IMG/VR virus record: IMGVR_UViG_3300042923_001793
Coordinates: 1-50,560 of that record
Length of the DNA: 50,560 nucleotides
DNA from: a virus
Strand: one strand, 5' to 3'
Shown: piece after piece, positions 23,369 through 31,102 of the stretch
How the letters are laid out: each line of letters starts with the position of its first letter
Numbering within the stretch: the stretch's first letter is position 1
Notes under the pieces: generated by a model
Told to the model about the DNA's origin: nothing
Seen by the model: only the letters and a program-made list of their open reading frames with translations
The model's database searches: none
Program-made: the position numbers and the translations under genes

Positions 23369-23563
23369 ATGGATTGTATGAGAGATAAACTTGGAAGAAT
23401 AGTTAGAGACACTTTAATTGATGCAGAGCAATTTATCAAATTACAAGATGATTTTGCTAATACAGGTTGTAAATTAGAACAATATAGAGGATTCAAACCT
23501 ATAAATGAAGTAGATTTTAATAAATATATAAATGAACAATCAAGTGCAATAAAAATGAGGTGA
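23369..23563 (+). CDS. Small hypothetical protein
   Basis: 64 residues: MDCMRDKLGRIVRDTLIDAEQFIKLQDDFANTGCKLEQYRGFKPINEVDFNKYI. It starts immediately after the previous gene with AGGTGG. Unknown. Confidence 0.5.
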   Translation: MDCMRDKLGRIVRDTLIDAEQFIKLQDDFANTGCKLEQYRGFKPINEVDFNKYINEQSSAIKMR

Positions 23564-23568
23564 ATTAG

Positions 23569-23805
23569 ATGTTTAAATTAATAGGGTTAATAATAGCAAT
23601 AATAGGAATTGGACTAGGTGCATATGTAGGGATAGTAGTTTTATTTGCAGGTGGATTAATAGAATTAATCAGTGGAATAAAGAACAATTTTGAAGTAACG
23701 ACAATGGTTTGGGGAATAGTTAAAATGATATTTTGTGAACTAGGCGGAGTTATAGCATGGCTTGGTATAACAATAGGAGCATTAATAGGCTGTTTAGATA
23801 ATTAG
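23569..23805 (+). CDS. Glycine-rich two-helix membrane protein
   Basis: 78 residues with Gly/Ile-rich hydrophobic helices (about 3-36 and 47-75) separated by a short polar loop. Its location away from the lysis genes argues against a holin. Unknown. Confidence 0.5.
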   Translation: MFKLIGLIIAIIGIGLGAYVGIVVLFAGGLIELISGIKNNFEVTTMVWGIVKMIFCELGGVIAWLGITIGALIGCLDN

Positions 23806-23817
23806 GAGGATTAGTAT

Positions 23818-23955
23818 ATGATTTTATTAAGTACAATATGTTTCTTTTGTTGTTTAGGTAATTTATTAAGTGGACAATTACTTTTATCATTGTTATTTGC
23901 AATAGTAGGAATATTAGCAAGTGAAATAGATATGATTAAAAAGGGTAAAGAGTAA
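23818..23955 (+). CDS. 45-residue membrane peptide
   Basis: MILLSTICFFCCLGNLLSG... with one or two hydrophobic stretches and a Lys-rich end. TAGGAGGATTAGT ribosome site. TAATG overlap with the next gene. Unknown. Confidence 0.5.
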   Translation: MILLSTICFFCCLGNLLSGQLLLSLLFAIVGILASEIDMIKKGKE

Positions 23956-24251
23956 TGATAACAGTTGGTAGTTATATTAAACTAATATTAAATAAAAAAG
24001 GTAAAACACAGCAATATTTAGTAGATAAAATGAATGAATTAGGATTAAGTGATGGACAAGCAATGCACTATGAACATTTATCAACTAATTTAACAACAAA
24101 TAAAATAACACCAGAATTAGCGAGAAAAATTGAAATAGCATTAGAATTAGAAAAAAACTTTTTAGTTAAAATGGTAGGAATACCAACAAATGAAAAAGGA
24201 TTAAAAAGACTAGAAGATATAGAAAATAGGGCAATAAACAGTAAAAAATAG
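23955..24251 (+). CDS. XRE-type helix-turn-helix protein
   Basis: 98 residues. ITVGSYIKLILNKKGKTQQYLVDKMNELGL...LSTNLTTNKITPELARKIEIALELEKNFLVKMVG is a Cro/CI-type DNA-binding domain, with a longer loop than usual between the helices. It has no other domain. It may regulate the accessory unit. Confidence 0.65.
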   Translation: MITVGSYIKLILNKKGKTQQYLVDKMNELGLSDGQAMHYEHLSTNLTTNKITPELARKIEIALELEKNFLVKMVGIPTNEKGLKRLEDIENRAINSKK

Positions 24252-24261
24252 AGGTATGCTT

Positions 24262-24414
24262 ATGCGAGGTAACATTCAAGAAAGTACGTACGATGAAATA
24301 TATCCAAGAACAAAACAAGCAGAGTTTAACTATCATAAATTAAATAGAACTACTATACTACTTGAAAGAAAAAGGTTAAGAAAGAAATATTTAAAAAATC
24401 TAGATAAAGAATGA
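24262..24414 (+). CDS. 50-residue basic protein
   Basis: MRGNIQESTYDEIYPRTKQAEFNYHKLNRTTILLERKRLRKKYLKNLDKE, a single basic helix at the C-terminus. AGAGGTATGC before the start. Unknown. Confidence 0.45.
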   Translation: MRGNIQESTYDEIYPRTKQAEFNYHKLNRTTILLERKRLRKKYLKNLDKE

Positions 24415-24423
24415 GGTGTAAAT

Positions 24424-24669
24424 ATGAAATATGTAAAGAAACCAGTAGAAATTGAAGCAATACAGTGGTTAGGACATAATTTTATAGAAATAGATAACTT
24501 TATAACAATACATCACGAAACATATCCTAGTCAAAATAAACTTATAATACCTACTTTAGAGGGTAATATGGAAGCGAGTTATGGAGATTATATAATAAAA
24601 GGTGTGAATGGAGAATTTTATCCATGTAAACCAGATATATTTCATAAGACATATGAAGAAGTTATATAG
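24424..24669 (+). CDS. Conserved phage protein ([11 protein letters not shown] type)
   Basis: 81 residues with the widely conserved phage pattern: [17 protein letters not shown] at the start and [41 protein letters not shown] at the end. The family is common in tailed phages of Firmicutes and Proteobacteria; its role is not established. Confidence 0.72.
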   Translation: MKYVKKPVEIEAIQWLGHNFIEIDNFITIHHETYPSQNKLIIPTLEGNMEASYGDYIIKGVNGEFYPCKPDIFHKTYEEVI

Positions 24670-24673
24670 AGTA

Positions 24674-24799
24674 ATGAATAGTGCAAATAGATTATATGCT
24701 AAAAAGAACACAGTTAAAGAAGTAAAAGATACAGAAGTATTAATTAATAGATTGATATATAAAATACATAGAAGTGAATTTAATATAGATAGGGTGTGA
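24674..24799 (+). CDS. 41-residue basic hypothetical protein
   Basis: NSANRLYAKKNTVKEVKDTEVLINRL... begins 5 bp after the previous stop. An alternative in-frame ATG at 24653 would overlap that gene. No strong ribosome site for either. Low confidence. Confidence 0.38.
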   Translation: MNSANRLYAKKNTVKEVKDTEVLINRLIYKIHRSEFNIDRV

Positions 24800-24803
24800 T
24801 AGT

Positions 24804-24992
24804 ATGTATCAAGATTGGATAGAAACTTTTGATAAAGCTGTTAATAAAGGAAAAGAACAAAGTTTTGAAGAAATGTCTATTACAGAATTTGAAGAAGAAA
24901 TAGATAAATTCTTGAGAAAATACACACCAAATCAATTAATAGAAATGTTAAAAGAATGTAGCAAAATAGATAGCAAGGACAAACTAAAATAA
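24804..24992 (+). CDS. Small acidic hypothetical protein
   Basis: 62 residues: MYQDWIETFDKAVNKGKEQSFEEMSITEFEEEIDKFLRKYTPNQLIEMLKECSK. Helical. AGGGTGTGATAGT start context. Followed by an 8-bp inverted repeat CATTACAA/TTGTAATG near 25002-25029. Unknown. Confidence 0.5.
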   Translation: MYQDWIETFDKAVNKGKEQSFEEMSITEFEEEIDKFLRKYTPNQLIEMLKECSKIDSKDKLK

Positions 24993-25053
24993 CAAACACA
25001 TTACAAATACGAAACATAGTTGTAATGGACAAGTTGAAAGAGTGGTGAATAAT

Positions 25054-25227
25054 ATGTGGAGAGGCTTTTTAAAAGAAAGTAAATCTTATATGAGCTATGA
25101 TAAGTTAAATTTTATTGAAAAATTAAAATTTTGGATTAGATATCCAGTAGCGTTAATTAAATTTAAATATTATGGAGTACAAGGAAATATAAAACTTTTG
25201 ATACATAAAGCACAAAGTAAAATATAG
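25054..25227 (+). CDS. 57-residue basic hypothetical protein
   Basis: MWRGFLKESKSYMSYDKLNFIEKLKFWIRYPVALIKFKYYGVQGNIKLLIHKAQSKI has an amphipathic aromatic centre. GAGTGGTG ribosome site. Last small gene before the large ncRNA. Unknown. Confidence 0.5.
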   Translation: MWRGFLKESKSYMSYDKLNFIEKLKFWIRYPVALIKFKYYGVQGNIKLLIHKAQSKI

Positions 25228-25240
25228 ACTTTTAATTAAA

Positions 25241-26150
25241 CTAGAGAAATCTAGTAATATGTAGTGGTGGAATAAGACACTTAAAGTTGTGCTAAGATAC
25301 TTACCTTGTGTGGCGTGTATGCGGGCTGGGTGCAGGCGAATAGTATCGTGTATAGGTGGAAGTCCTATACCTACATATGCAATAATTAGAGAAACACTGG
25401 TTCAAATCCGTCTGTGCATCCATAATAGGATGTTCGGTAGTATAGGGGTTTATTACACTCTAATTATATATTTTTCGTATACCAGTGGTATATAGAGCCA
25501 ACGGTATTGTAAGCAATAACCGTATATATTAAAAATAAGTTGGTGCCTTATCTCGATAAAGTTAAATGAGTTTTATGGGGTAATAACCATATTGGGGGAC
25601 AAACAGCCAACAAACTGCCCAGACAATCTTCGGATTGGGGAGTAACAAGTTTCGGGTTTTAACGTATTAAATTACGGTTTATTGATAACCTGCAACTCGA
25701 AAGAGATAAAAAACTTAGTCCGTGTAGAGAACTTGGCTCTACTTAAATTATAAATAAGTTGGTAGCATAGCATTGCATTTAAATGTATTAGGTTGTCTTG
25801 GGTGCATAAGGGTTACAGCCAACAACAGTAAATTGTTAATGCTATGTAATCCATAGAGAGATAAGTAACATTAGCCTAGACCGAAATGTCTTAATAGTAG
25901 AAATACTATTCCTAAACTAATTTGGTTAAGAGGGTTAAAGTGGTAGTAACCGCCCATAGAGATATGTAGGAAATGCTAGAGTACCGCCTAGCCGACCAAA
26001 AAAATGGTATGTACAAACCACCTAAAACGTTAAGGTAATTTAAAAATTGTATCGCCTCCTGTATATGGTCGATTTATATACATATCCATTAGTGCTAGGA
26101 GAAATAAATAAGCACTGCCAGTGTACCAGTATAACCTTAGGGCTACTGGT
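25241..26150 (+). ncRNA. Large structured phage ncRNA (GOLLD/ROOL-like candidate)
   Basis: About 910 nt with no credible gene on either strand, clearly GC-richer than its flanks and packed with perfect hairpins. Examples are CTAGA-GAAA-TCTAG (25241), GTATAGG/CCTATAC (25350), ACGGTATTG/CAATAACCGT (25501), a long stem closed by CAATC-TTCG-GATTG (25614-25643), GTAGAG/CTCTAC (25724), CATAGCATT/AATGCTATG (25766, 25838), AATAGTA-GAAA-TACTATT (25893), TGTATAT/ATATACA (26060), AGTGCT/AGCACT (26091) and ACCAGTA/TACTGGT (26125-26150). GNRA and UUCG loops recur. It ends 6 bp before a phage tRNA cluster, the setting known for the ornate phage RNAs GOLLD and ROOL. Membership is an inference; boundaries are set by the outer hairpins. 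Confidence 0.72.
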
Positions 26151-26156
26151 CTATAT

Positions 26157-26230
26157 GTGGGTTTAGTTTAGTGGTAAAACAATAGTCTCCAAAACTATTG
26201 TCTATGGTTCGATTCCATAAACCTATGCCA
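26157..26230 (+). tRNA. tRNA-Trp(CCA)
   Basis: 74 nt. Acceptor GTGGGTT/AACCTAT pairs fully (with G-U pairs), anticodon loop CTCCAAA (anticodon CCA), T-arm TATGG/CCATA with loop TTCGATT, and encoded CCA after discriminator G. First of four phage tRNAs. Confidence 0.85.
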
Positions 26231-26268
26231 TCTAAGTTGTAAGTAAAATCCTATGGTATGAACTTTTG

Positions 26269-26286
26269 CCCTATCAAACGATAGGG
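26269..26286 (+). other. Perfect hairpin between tRNA genes
   Basis: CCCTATC (26269-26275), loop AAAC, GATAGGG (26280-26286). It lies in the 64-nt spacer between tRNA-Trp and tRNA-Ser. It could be a processing signal or the relic of a lost tRNA arm. No full cloverleaf can be drawn. Confidence 0.5.
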
Positions 26287-26294
26287 GTATATAT

Positions 26295-26381
26295 GGAAAA
26301 CTAAACATAAAGGTTTATGTAACTGTTTGCTAAACAGATTGTATCGAAAGGTATGTGTTTCAAGTACACAGTTTTCCGCCA
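26295..26381 (+). tRNA. tRNA-Ser(GCU)
   Basis: 87 nt class II tRNA. Acceptor GGAAAAC/GTTTTCC is perfect, anticodon loop TTGCTAA (anticodon GCU), long variable arm GTATC-GAAA-GGTAT, T-arm TGTGT/ACACA, encoded CCA after G73. Confidence 0.88.
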
Positions 26382-26386
26382 AATTT

Positions 26387-26473
26387 GGAAGAGTAATTAC
26401 AACGGCTTGTAACCTAGTCTTGAAAACTAGTGGTATTGAAAGATATGGGGGTCGACACCTCACTTTTCCGCCA
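26387..26473 (+). tRNA. tRNA-Ser(UGA)
   Basis: 87 nt class II tRNA. Acceptor GGAAGAG/CTTTTCC, anticodon stem CTAGT/ACTAG with loop CTTGAAA (anticodon UGA, reading UCA), variable arm GGTATT-GAAA-GATAT, encoded CCA. It starts 5 bp after the previous tRNA. Confidence 0.87.
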
Positions 26474-26475
26474 AT

Positions 26476-26552
26476 GTGCTTGTGATGGAATTGGCATACA
26501 TATGCGACTTAAAATCGTAGTTTTGTGAGTTCGACTCTCACCTTGCACACCA
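26476..26552 (+). tRNA. tRNA-Leu(UAA)-like with short variable arm
   Basis: 77 nt. The D-arm ATGGAATTGGCATACAT has the Leu-type 3-bp stem, the anticodon stem TGCGA/TCGTA encloses CTTAAAA (anticodon UAA), and the T-arm GTGAG/CTCAC is perfect with CCA encoded. The variable region is only 5 nt (GTTTT) instead of the long leucine arm, and the acceptor GTGCTTG/CTTGCAC has two U:U mismatches. It may be a reduced phage tRNA or no longer charged efficiently. Confidence 0.72.
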
Positions 26553-26571
26553 AATATATAAAGGGGAATAT

Positions 26572-27339
26572 ATGAAAAAAGACTTTGATATTTTAGTTTA
26601 TTCATTTAATGATAACATTAAGATTTATCCATTATCTGATTTGCATTATGGTACTGAAGGATTTATGAGTGAAAAATGGGCAGAATTTAAAAACAGATTA
26701 TTAAAAGAAAAAAATAGTTATGTAGTTATAGCAGGTGATATGATAAATAACGCATTAAAAAGTAGCGTATCAAATTGTTATACTGACATAAGACCTAGCG
26801 AGCAAAAACAATGGTTAGCAAAAGAATTAGCACCAATTAAAGACAAAATATTATGTATTGTTAGTGGAAATCATGAAAATAGAAGTTTAAAAGATGCAGA
26901 TGATAGTCCACTATATGATGTATGTTGCAAATTAGACATAGAGGACAAGTATAGACCTAATATGGCTTTTGTAAAAATACAATTAGGTAAAAGAAATAGT
27001 GACAGACAAACATATACATTAGGAGTTATGCACGGATCTGGTGGGGGAATATACACAGGTGGAGCAGTTAATAGAAATGAAAGGTTTGGCTATGTAATAG
27101 ATGGACTAGATTGTTTAATTACAGGACATACACATAAACCAGTATTGAGTAGACCGAGTAAAATGGTAATAGATACACATAACAATAAAATAACATTTAA
27201 ACCATTCACGGTAATAACAGCTACAAGTTGGTTGGATTATGGAGATTATGCTTTAAGAATGCAATTATTACCAGCAACATTTGCATTACAAGAAATTTTT
27301 TTAGATAAAAAGAATAAAGAAATAGCAGTAAAATTTTAA
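26572..27339 (+). CDS. Metallophosphoesterase
   Basis: 255 residues with all calcineurin-like phosphoesterase motifs in order: LSDLHYG (D-x-H, about 22-28), VIAGDMINN (GD), VSGNHENRS (GNHE), GVMHGSGGG and ITGHTHKPV (GHTH). It binds two metals and could cleave phosphodiesters in nucleic acid or nucleotides. It directly follows the tRNA cluster with an AAAGGGG ribosome site. A role in RNA or DNA processing is possible, but the substrate is unknown. Confidence 0.88.
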   Translation: MKKDFDILVYSFNDNIKIYPLSDLHYGTEGFMSEKWAEFKNRLLKEKNSYVVIAGDMINNALKSSVSNCYTDIRPSEQKQWLAKELAPIKDKILCIVSGNHENRSLKDADDSPLYDVCCKLDIEDKYRPNMAFVKIQLGKRNSDRQTYTLGVMHGSGGGIYTGGAVNRNERFGYVIDGLDCLITGHTHKPVLSRPSKMVIDTHNNKITFKPFTVITATSWLDYGDYALRMQLLPATFALQEIFLDKKNKEIAVKF

Positions 27340-27351
27340 CAGGTGATTTAT

Positions 27352-27783
27352 ATGGAAAATTGTACTAAAAGAAAGAATATGATAAGACATCACGAAAAAC
27401 TATCAAATGGGCAAGTATTATCTATAACAATAAGTAAACATACTCCAGACAGTCCACATTTAGGTAGTTTTAAAATATATTCAGTAGGTATATGTATTGG
27501 TAAAAATAGAAAAAGCAATAATAGATGGTTTTTATGTAAAAGTAAGAAATATGATAAAAGGCAAACTGGCAAATGCGGACTAGAAGCATTAAGATTAGCT
27601 TTAAAATATATATTAGAATTTAGAAATAGTATGAATAAAAACGAAGAATTACAAATTGGCTGGGCTGATGAAAAAAGAAAAAGGACATATAAGTATTTAT
27701 TAAGATATGATTTTTTACTTGCTAACGAGAATGATTGTTATTGGTCGAGAAGTCCAGAATATTGGGAAAAAAGTTATGATTAA
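27352..27783 (+). CDS. Hypothetical protein
   Basis: 143 residues, basic. ENCTKRKNMIRHHEKLSNGQVLSITISKHTPDSPHLGSFKIYSVGICIGKNRKSNNRWFLCKSKKYDKRQTGKCGLEALRLALKYILEF shows a beta-rich N-terminal half and a helical C-terminal half. The Cys/His residues do not form a clear zinc motif. Its position after the phosphoesterase suggests the same unit. No family recognised. Confidence 0.55.
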   Translation: MENCTKRKNMIRHHEKLSNGQVLSITISKHTPDSPHLGSFKIYSVGICIGKNRKSNNRWFLCKSKKYDKRQTGKCGLEALRLALKYILEFRNSMNKNEELQIGWADEKRKRTYKYLLRYDFLLANENDCYWSRSPEYWEKSYD

Positions 27784-27876
27784 AAAGATTGATAAAAAAA
27801 GTATAATAATATATATGAGCGAATTTGCTAAAATACGGTCGGAGTTGAAACTTGTATCTATAATTTTTGTAAAAGA

Positions 27877-28753
27877 ATGAGTAAACATTATAAAATAAGT
27901 ATAGTTGTAGCAACAGGCAAAGATATAGATCAAATTGTTAGATGCAGTAAATATGTTGAAAAAGTTGAAGTATTTGATATTAATAAAAAATATATATCAG
28001 ACTATTTATTGTGTGCTTGTGCTTGGGGAATAGATATTACGTTAAATGTATTATCAAATAAGTATATAACAATGATACATAGTAATTACGAAGAAATGAA
28101 AATAAAATTTGATTGGACTTATAAACCATTTAAAAGGGTAACTCATTATGTAGCAGTAGGTAAAGAAGCACGGACAAGCATTTAAAAGATTGTATGGCAA
28201 AGATTATACAGTTATATATAATTTACTAGATGATGATATAAAGCAGATTCAAAAGACAAACAAAAGCGATACATTACATTTTATTACGTGTTCTAGACTA
28301 ACGAGTGAAAAAGGTTGGTACAGAATAATTAAAATGGTTAAAAAGTTTAAAGATTCTGGGAAAAAATTCACTTGGGATATATATACTTCAAACAATCATA
28401 GTTTATATGCAGAACTTATAATAAATGAGTTAAGCAAATATAGTGAAGTTAAATTTCACGAACCTAATTTAAATATATTGCCAATAGTAGCAGAAAAAGA
28501 CTATTTAGTTCAATTAAGTGATACTGAAGCATTTTGTTATAGTATATATGAGGCATTGCAAGTAGGTACACCATGTATAACAACTAACTTTTCAAGTGCA
28601 ATTGAGCAAATTGAAGATGGAAAGAATGGATATATATTAAATATGGAATTGAGTAATATAGATTTAAAAAAAATATTTAATGAAATACCAAATAAATATA
28701 AATTTGAAGAAAAATCAAATGAATATGATTGGATAAATTTTTTAGAGAGTTAA
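27877..28753 (+). pseudogene. Phage glycosyltransferase, frameshifted
   Basis: Two adjacent frames make one GT4-like protein. The first (27877-28185) holds the acceptor-side half ending HYVAVGKE. The second continues as AFKRLYGKDYTVIYNLLD...LHFITCSRLTSEKGWYRII...DTEAFCYSIYEALQVGTPCITTNFSSAIEQIEDGKNGYIL, with the E-x7-E type donor motif. They are joined by a one-base slip between about 28159 and 28182 (GAAGCACGGACAAGC); removing one base restores GKE-HGQAFKRLYG. No slippery heptamer is visible, so this is likely a mutation. The intact enzyme would glycosylate host surface or phage parts. Confidence 0.72.
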
Positions 28754-28777
28754 AACAAGATAAAATAGCTTAAAATG

Positions 28778-28817
28778 GAGCATAGTTTGGGAGAAATTTC
28801 AATCTATGTTCTTTTTT
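28778..28817 (+). terminator. Terminator after glycosyltransferase
   Basis: GAGCATAG (28778-28785) pairs with CTATGTTC (28804-28811), then six T. It is preceded by the AGCTTAAAAT lead also seen at three other late-region terminators. Confidence 0.75.
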
Positions 28818-28848
28818 ATATAAATTTTTAAAAGAAAAGGGGATTATT

Positions 28849-29172
28849 ATGGAAGATTTAAAAAAAGAAATTATGAAAATTATGGTAACTACAACATTTG
28901 ATGACACAAAGACAGAAAAAAGGGTAAAAGCAAATACCGAATTAACAAAAGACATTGAAAGAGGAAAAGAAATAATTAAAAGTGGATGTGCAAAACTTGT
29001 TAGTATCGAAAAAATACTTGATGAGGAAAAAGTAGAAAAAGCATTATCATCAAAAGATTTAAAAATTATTGAGTTAGAAAATCAAATCAAAGAATTGCTT
29101 GAAAAAAAAGAAAAAATAACTGAAAAAAATGATGATAAAAAAGATAAAACAGAAAAAGAAGAAAAAAAATAG
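28849..29172 (+). CDS. Small coiled-coil protein upstream of terminase
   Basis: 107 residues. An N-terminal alpha/beta part (RGKEIIKSGCAKLVSIEKI) precedes a long, extremely charged coiled coil (about 60-107, KKEKITEKNDDKKDKTEKEEKK). The AKEIIKSG-type core is like small head-module proteins of unknown role. GGGG ribosome site. It starts the packaging unit. Confidence 0.55.
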   Translation: MEDLKKEIMKIMVTTTFDDTKTEKRVKANTELTKDIERGKEIIKSGCAKLVSIEKILDEEKVEKALSSKDLKIIELENQIKELLEKKEKITEKNDDKKDKTEKEEKK

Positions 29173-29187
29173 ATTGTGGTGATATAA

Positions 29188-30987
29188 GTGCAAAATGTGA
29201 ATAAAAATGTTGAATTAGAAAGAGAAAAAGAAGAAAAGAAAAAAATAATTTATGATTGTATTAAACAAATTAAATATAATAAAAATTTAGATTATTTATC
29301 TAAAGTAGATGTTCTTGATCTAGCATATCAACTTCTATTAGAAAGATATTCTTGTAATGTTGGACAAGATAATAATATAGTGACTCAGCAAGAAGTAGGC
29401 AGAACAGTAATAATTGAGTTATTACCAGTTTTAGAATATATTATTCACAATGCAGATGAAAAAATATCACAAAAAGCATTTTTATTATATCAAAATGTAT
29501 TAGCTCTTGCAAGTAGAACTTCATTTGAACATTTTATTGAATATATGGAATTTAATAGACCAAATCCAATATTACCAACTCGTATAAGTGTTTTAAAACC
29601 ATTTATTTTCTATTTAAATAAGAGTATGTTTGATAATAAATTACAGACTATATGTGCTAGTTATGCTCCATCTATGGGTAAATCATTCACAGTAAACTAT
29701 TATACTGCTTGGGCTTTAGGTAGAAATAGTGATGGATCTATTTTAAGATTATCCTATTCAGATGAACTCGTATTATCTTTTAGTAGAAGTGTACAAGATT
29801 TGGTAGCGAGCGAAAGATTTGCAGATATATTTCCAAATTTTAAAGTATTTAATGGAAAACCATTTGATGTTGAAAAAGTATCAGATTGGAAAATTAAAAA
29901 TACTGATACATTGACTTCACTATATTCTAGGACAAGAGATGGTGCTGTAACTGGTGTTAGAGCAAAAACAGCAATTATATTTGATGATATGATTAAAGAT
30001 CAAACAGAGGCTACTAATGACAGTTTACATAAACAGTTATATACCAAATGGAATACAGTTTGGTTTAACAGAAAAGATACAAATAATACAAAATTTGTAT
30101 TTTTAGGCACAATGTGGTCGCCCAATGATTTACTTAATAAAATAAGAGAAGATGCAGAAAAATATACTAAATTAATACCTAGTAAACAATTTAAATATGC
30201 TATGGAAACTGAGGATGGTAGTGCTGTATTTATTAGAGTTCCATTATTAGATGAAAATGATAAAAGTACATGTGAATATGTAACTTCAACAAAAGAAGCA
30301 ATAAAATTAAGAGATACAATGGATGCTTTTGAATTTAGTTGTGTATATCAACAAACACCTATTGCTCCAACTGGACTTGAGTTTGCATATGAAGAGTTAA
30401 GACACTATGATGAATTACCAAGAGATGAAATGGGTAATCAATTATGTCCAGAATATTGTTTTGCGGTGCTAGATCCTGCAAGAAAAGGTAAAGATTTTGT
30501 ATCTATGCCAATATGTAAGAAAAAAGATAACGATTTTTATATGATAGATGTCTTATTTAAGCAAAAACCTATGACAGATTTATATGATGAAATAGTAGAT
30601 AAAATAATACAACATAATATAATATTATTTTCAGTAGAGAATAACATTGACGTATCTTTAAAAACATTGTTAGAAGATAGATTAAAAGCAAAAGGTTATG
30701 TAACATGTGAAATAGTAGAAAAATATAATACGATAAAAAAAGAGCAAAGAATAAAAGATCAAAGAGGAATAATAAAAAGGTCAATATTATTTAAAAACAA
30801 AAATAATTTTACTAAAAATAGCGATTATGGTAAGTTCATGGAACAATTTACAGTCTATTCATTTGATTATGCAAATAGACATGATGATGCTCCAGATAGT
30901 CTGGCATTATTTACAACTGAAATAATTTTAGGAAAAGGAAAAGTTAATAAAGCAAAAGGAATAGACAGATCAAAAATATGTTTTTAA
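29188..30987 (+). CDS. terL: Terminase large subunit
   Basis: Packaging motor and nuclease, 599 residues. A long helical N-terminal extension (to about 150) is followed by the ATPase: CASYAPSMGKSFTVNYY is the Walker A region (about 159-175) and TAIIFDDMIKDQTEA the Walker B with its acidic pair. The C-terminal RNase-H-fold nuclease starts at CFAVLDPARKGKDFVSMPI (Asp, about 434) and has SVENNI and the late DDAPDSLALF acidic motif. GTG start. The small subunit is far upstream at 17232. Confidence 0.92.
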   Translation: MQNVNKNVELEREKEEKKKIIYDCIKQIKYNKNLDYLSKVDVLDLAYQLLLERYSCNVGQDNNIVTQQEVGRTVIIELLPVLEYIIHNADEKISQKAFLLYQNVLALASRTSFEHFIEYMEFNRPNPILPTRISVLKPFIFYLNKSMFDNKLQTICASYAPSMGKSFTVNYYTAWALGRNSDGSILRLSYSDELVLSFSRSVQDLVASERFADIFPNFKVFNGKPFDVEKVSDWKIKNTDTLTSLYSRTRDGAVTGVRAKTAIIFDDMIKDQTEATNDSLHKQLYTKWNTVWFNRKDTNNTKFVFLGTMWSPNDLLNKIREDAEKYTKLIPSKQFKYAMETEDGSAVFIRVPLLDENDKSTCEYVTSTKEAIKLRDTMDAFEFSCVYQQTPIAPTGLEFAYEELRHYDELPRDEMGNQLCPEYCFAVLDPARKGKDFVSMPICKKKDNDFYMIDVLFKQKPMTDLYDEIVDKIIQHNIILFSVENNIDVSLKTLLEDRLKAKGYVTCEIVEKYNTIKKEQRIKDQRGIIKRSILFKNKNNFTKNSDYGKFMEQFTVYSFDYANRHDDAPDSLALFTTEIILGKGKVNKAKGIDRSKICF

Positions 30988-31025
30988 AATAAATTCACTA
31001 TGTTTTAAATAAATTTTCGCATTTT

Positions 31026-31057
31026 TACTTGACAAACGACTTTAAAATTCGTATATA
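31026..31057 (+). promoter_or_regulatory. Late promoter copy 3
   Basis: TACTTGACAAA (31026-31036), 11 nt, TTCGTATATA (31048-31057). It precedes the head operon, with a terminator hairpin at 31103 in between. Confidence 0.82.
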
Positions 31058-31102
31058 GTTAATAGAACATAATTTAACCATTAAAATAATAGCTTAAGAA
31101 TG

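Noticed and set aside
25471-25492. TTCGTATACC as a fifth late promoter
   Set aside because: The upstream TACTTTACAAA element is missing at the required distance, and the sequence is part of the TATACC/GGTATA hairpin of the ncRNA.
25289-25495. Open frame of 68 codons inside the large RNA
   Set aside because: No ribosome site, odd composition rich in Cys, Arg and Ile, and it runs through several perfect hairpins. Taken as chance.
25241-26150. Group I or group II intron
   Set aside because: No split gene flanks it, no intron-encoded protein is present, and no domain V-type terminal hairpin was recognised.
26476-26552. Stop-codon suppressor tRNA
   Set aside because: The anticodon is UAA, which reads UUA (Leu). 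A suppressor of UAA stops would need UUA.
26251-26605. Minus-strand open frames over the tRNA cluster
   Set aside because: They are the complements of well-formed tRNA genes.
27815-27880. 21-codon frame before the glycosyltransferase
   Set aside because: No ribosome site. More likely the leader, or remnant of a longer N-terminus of that gene.
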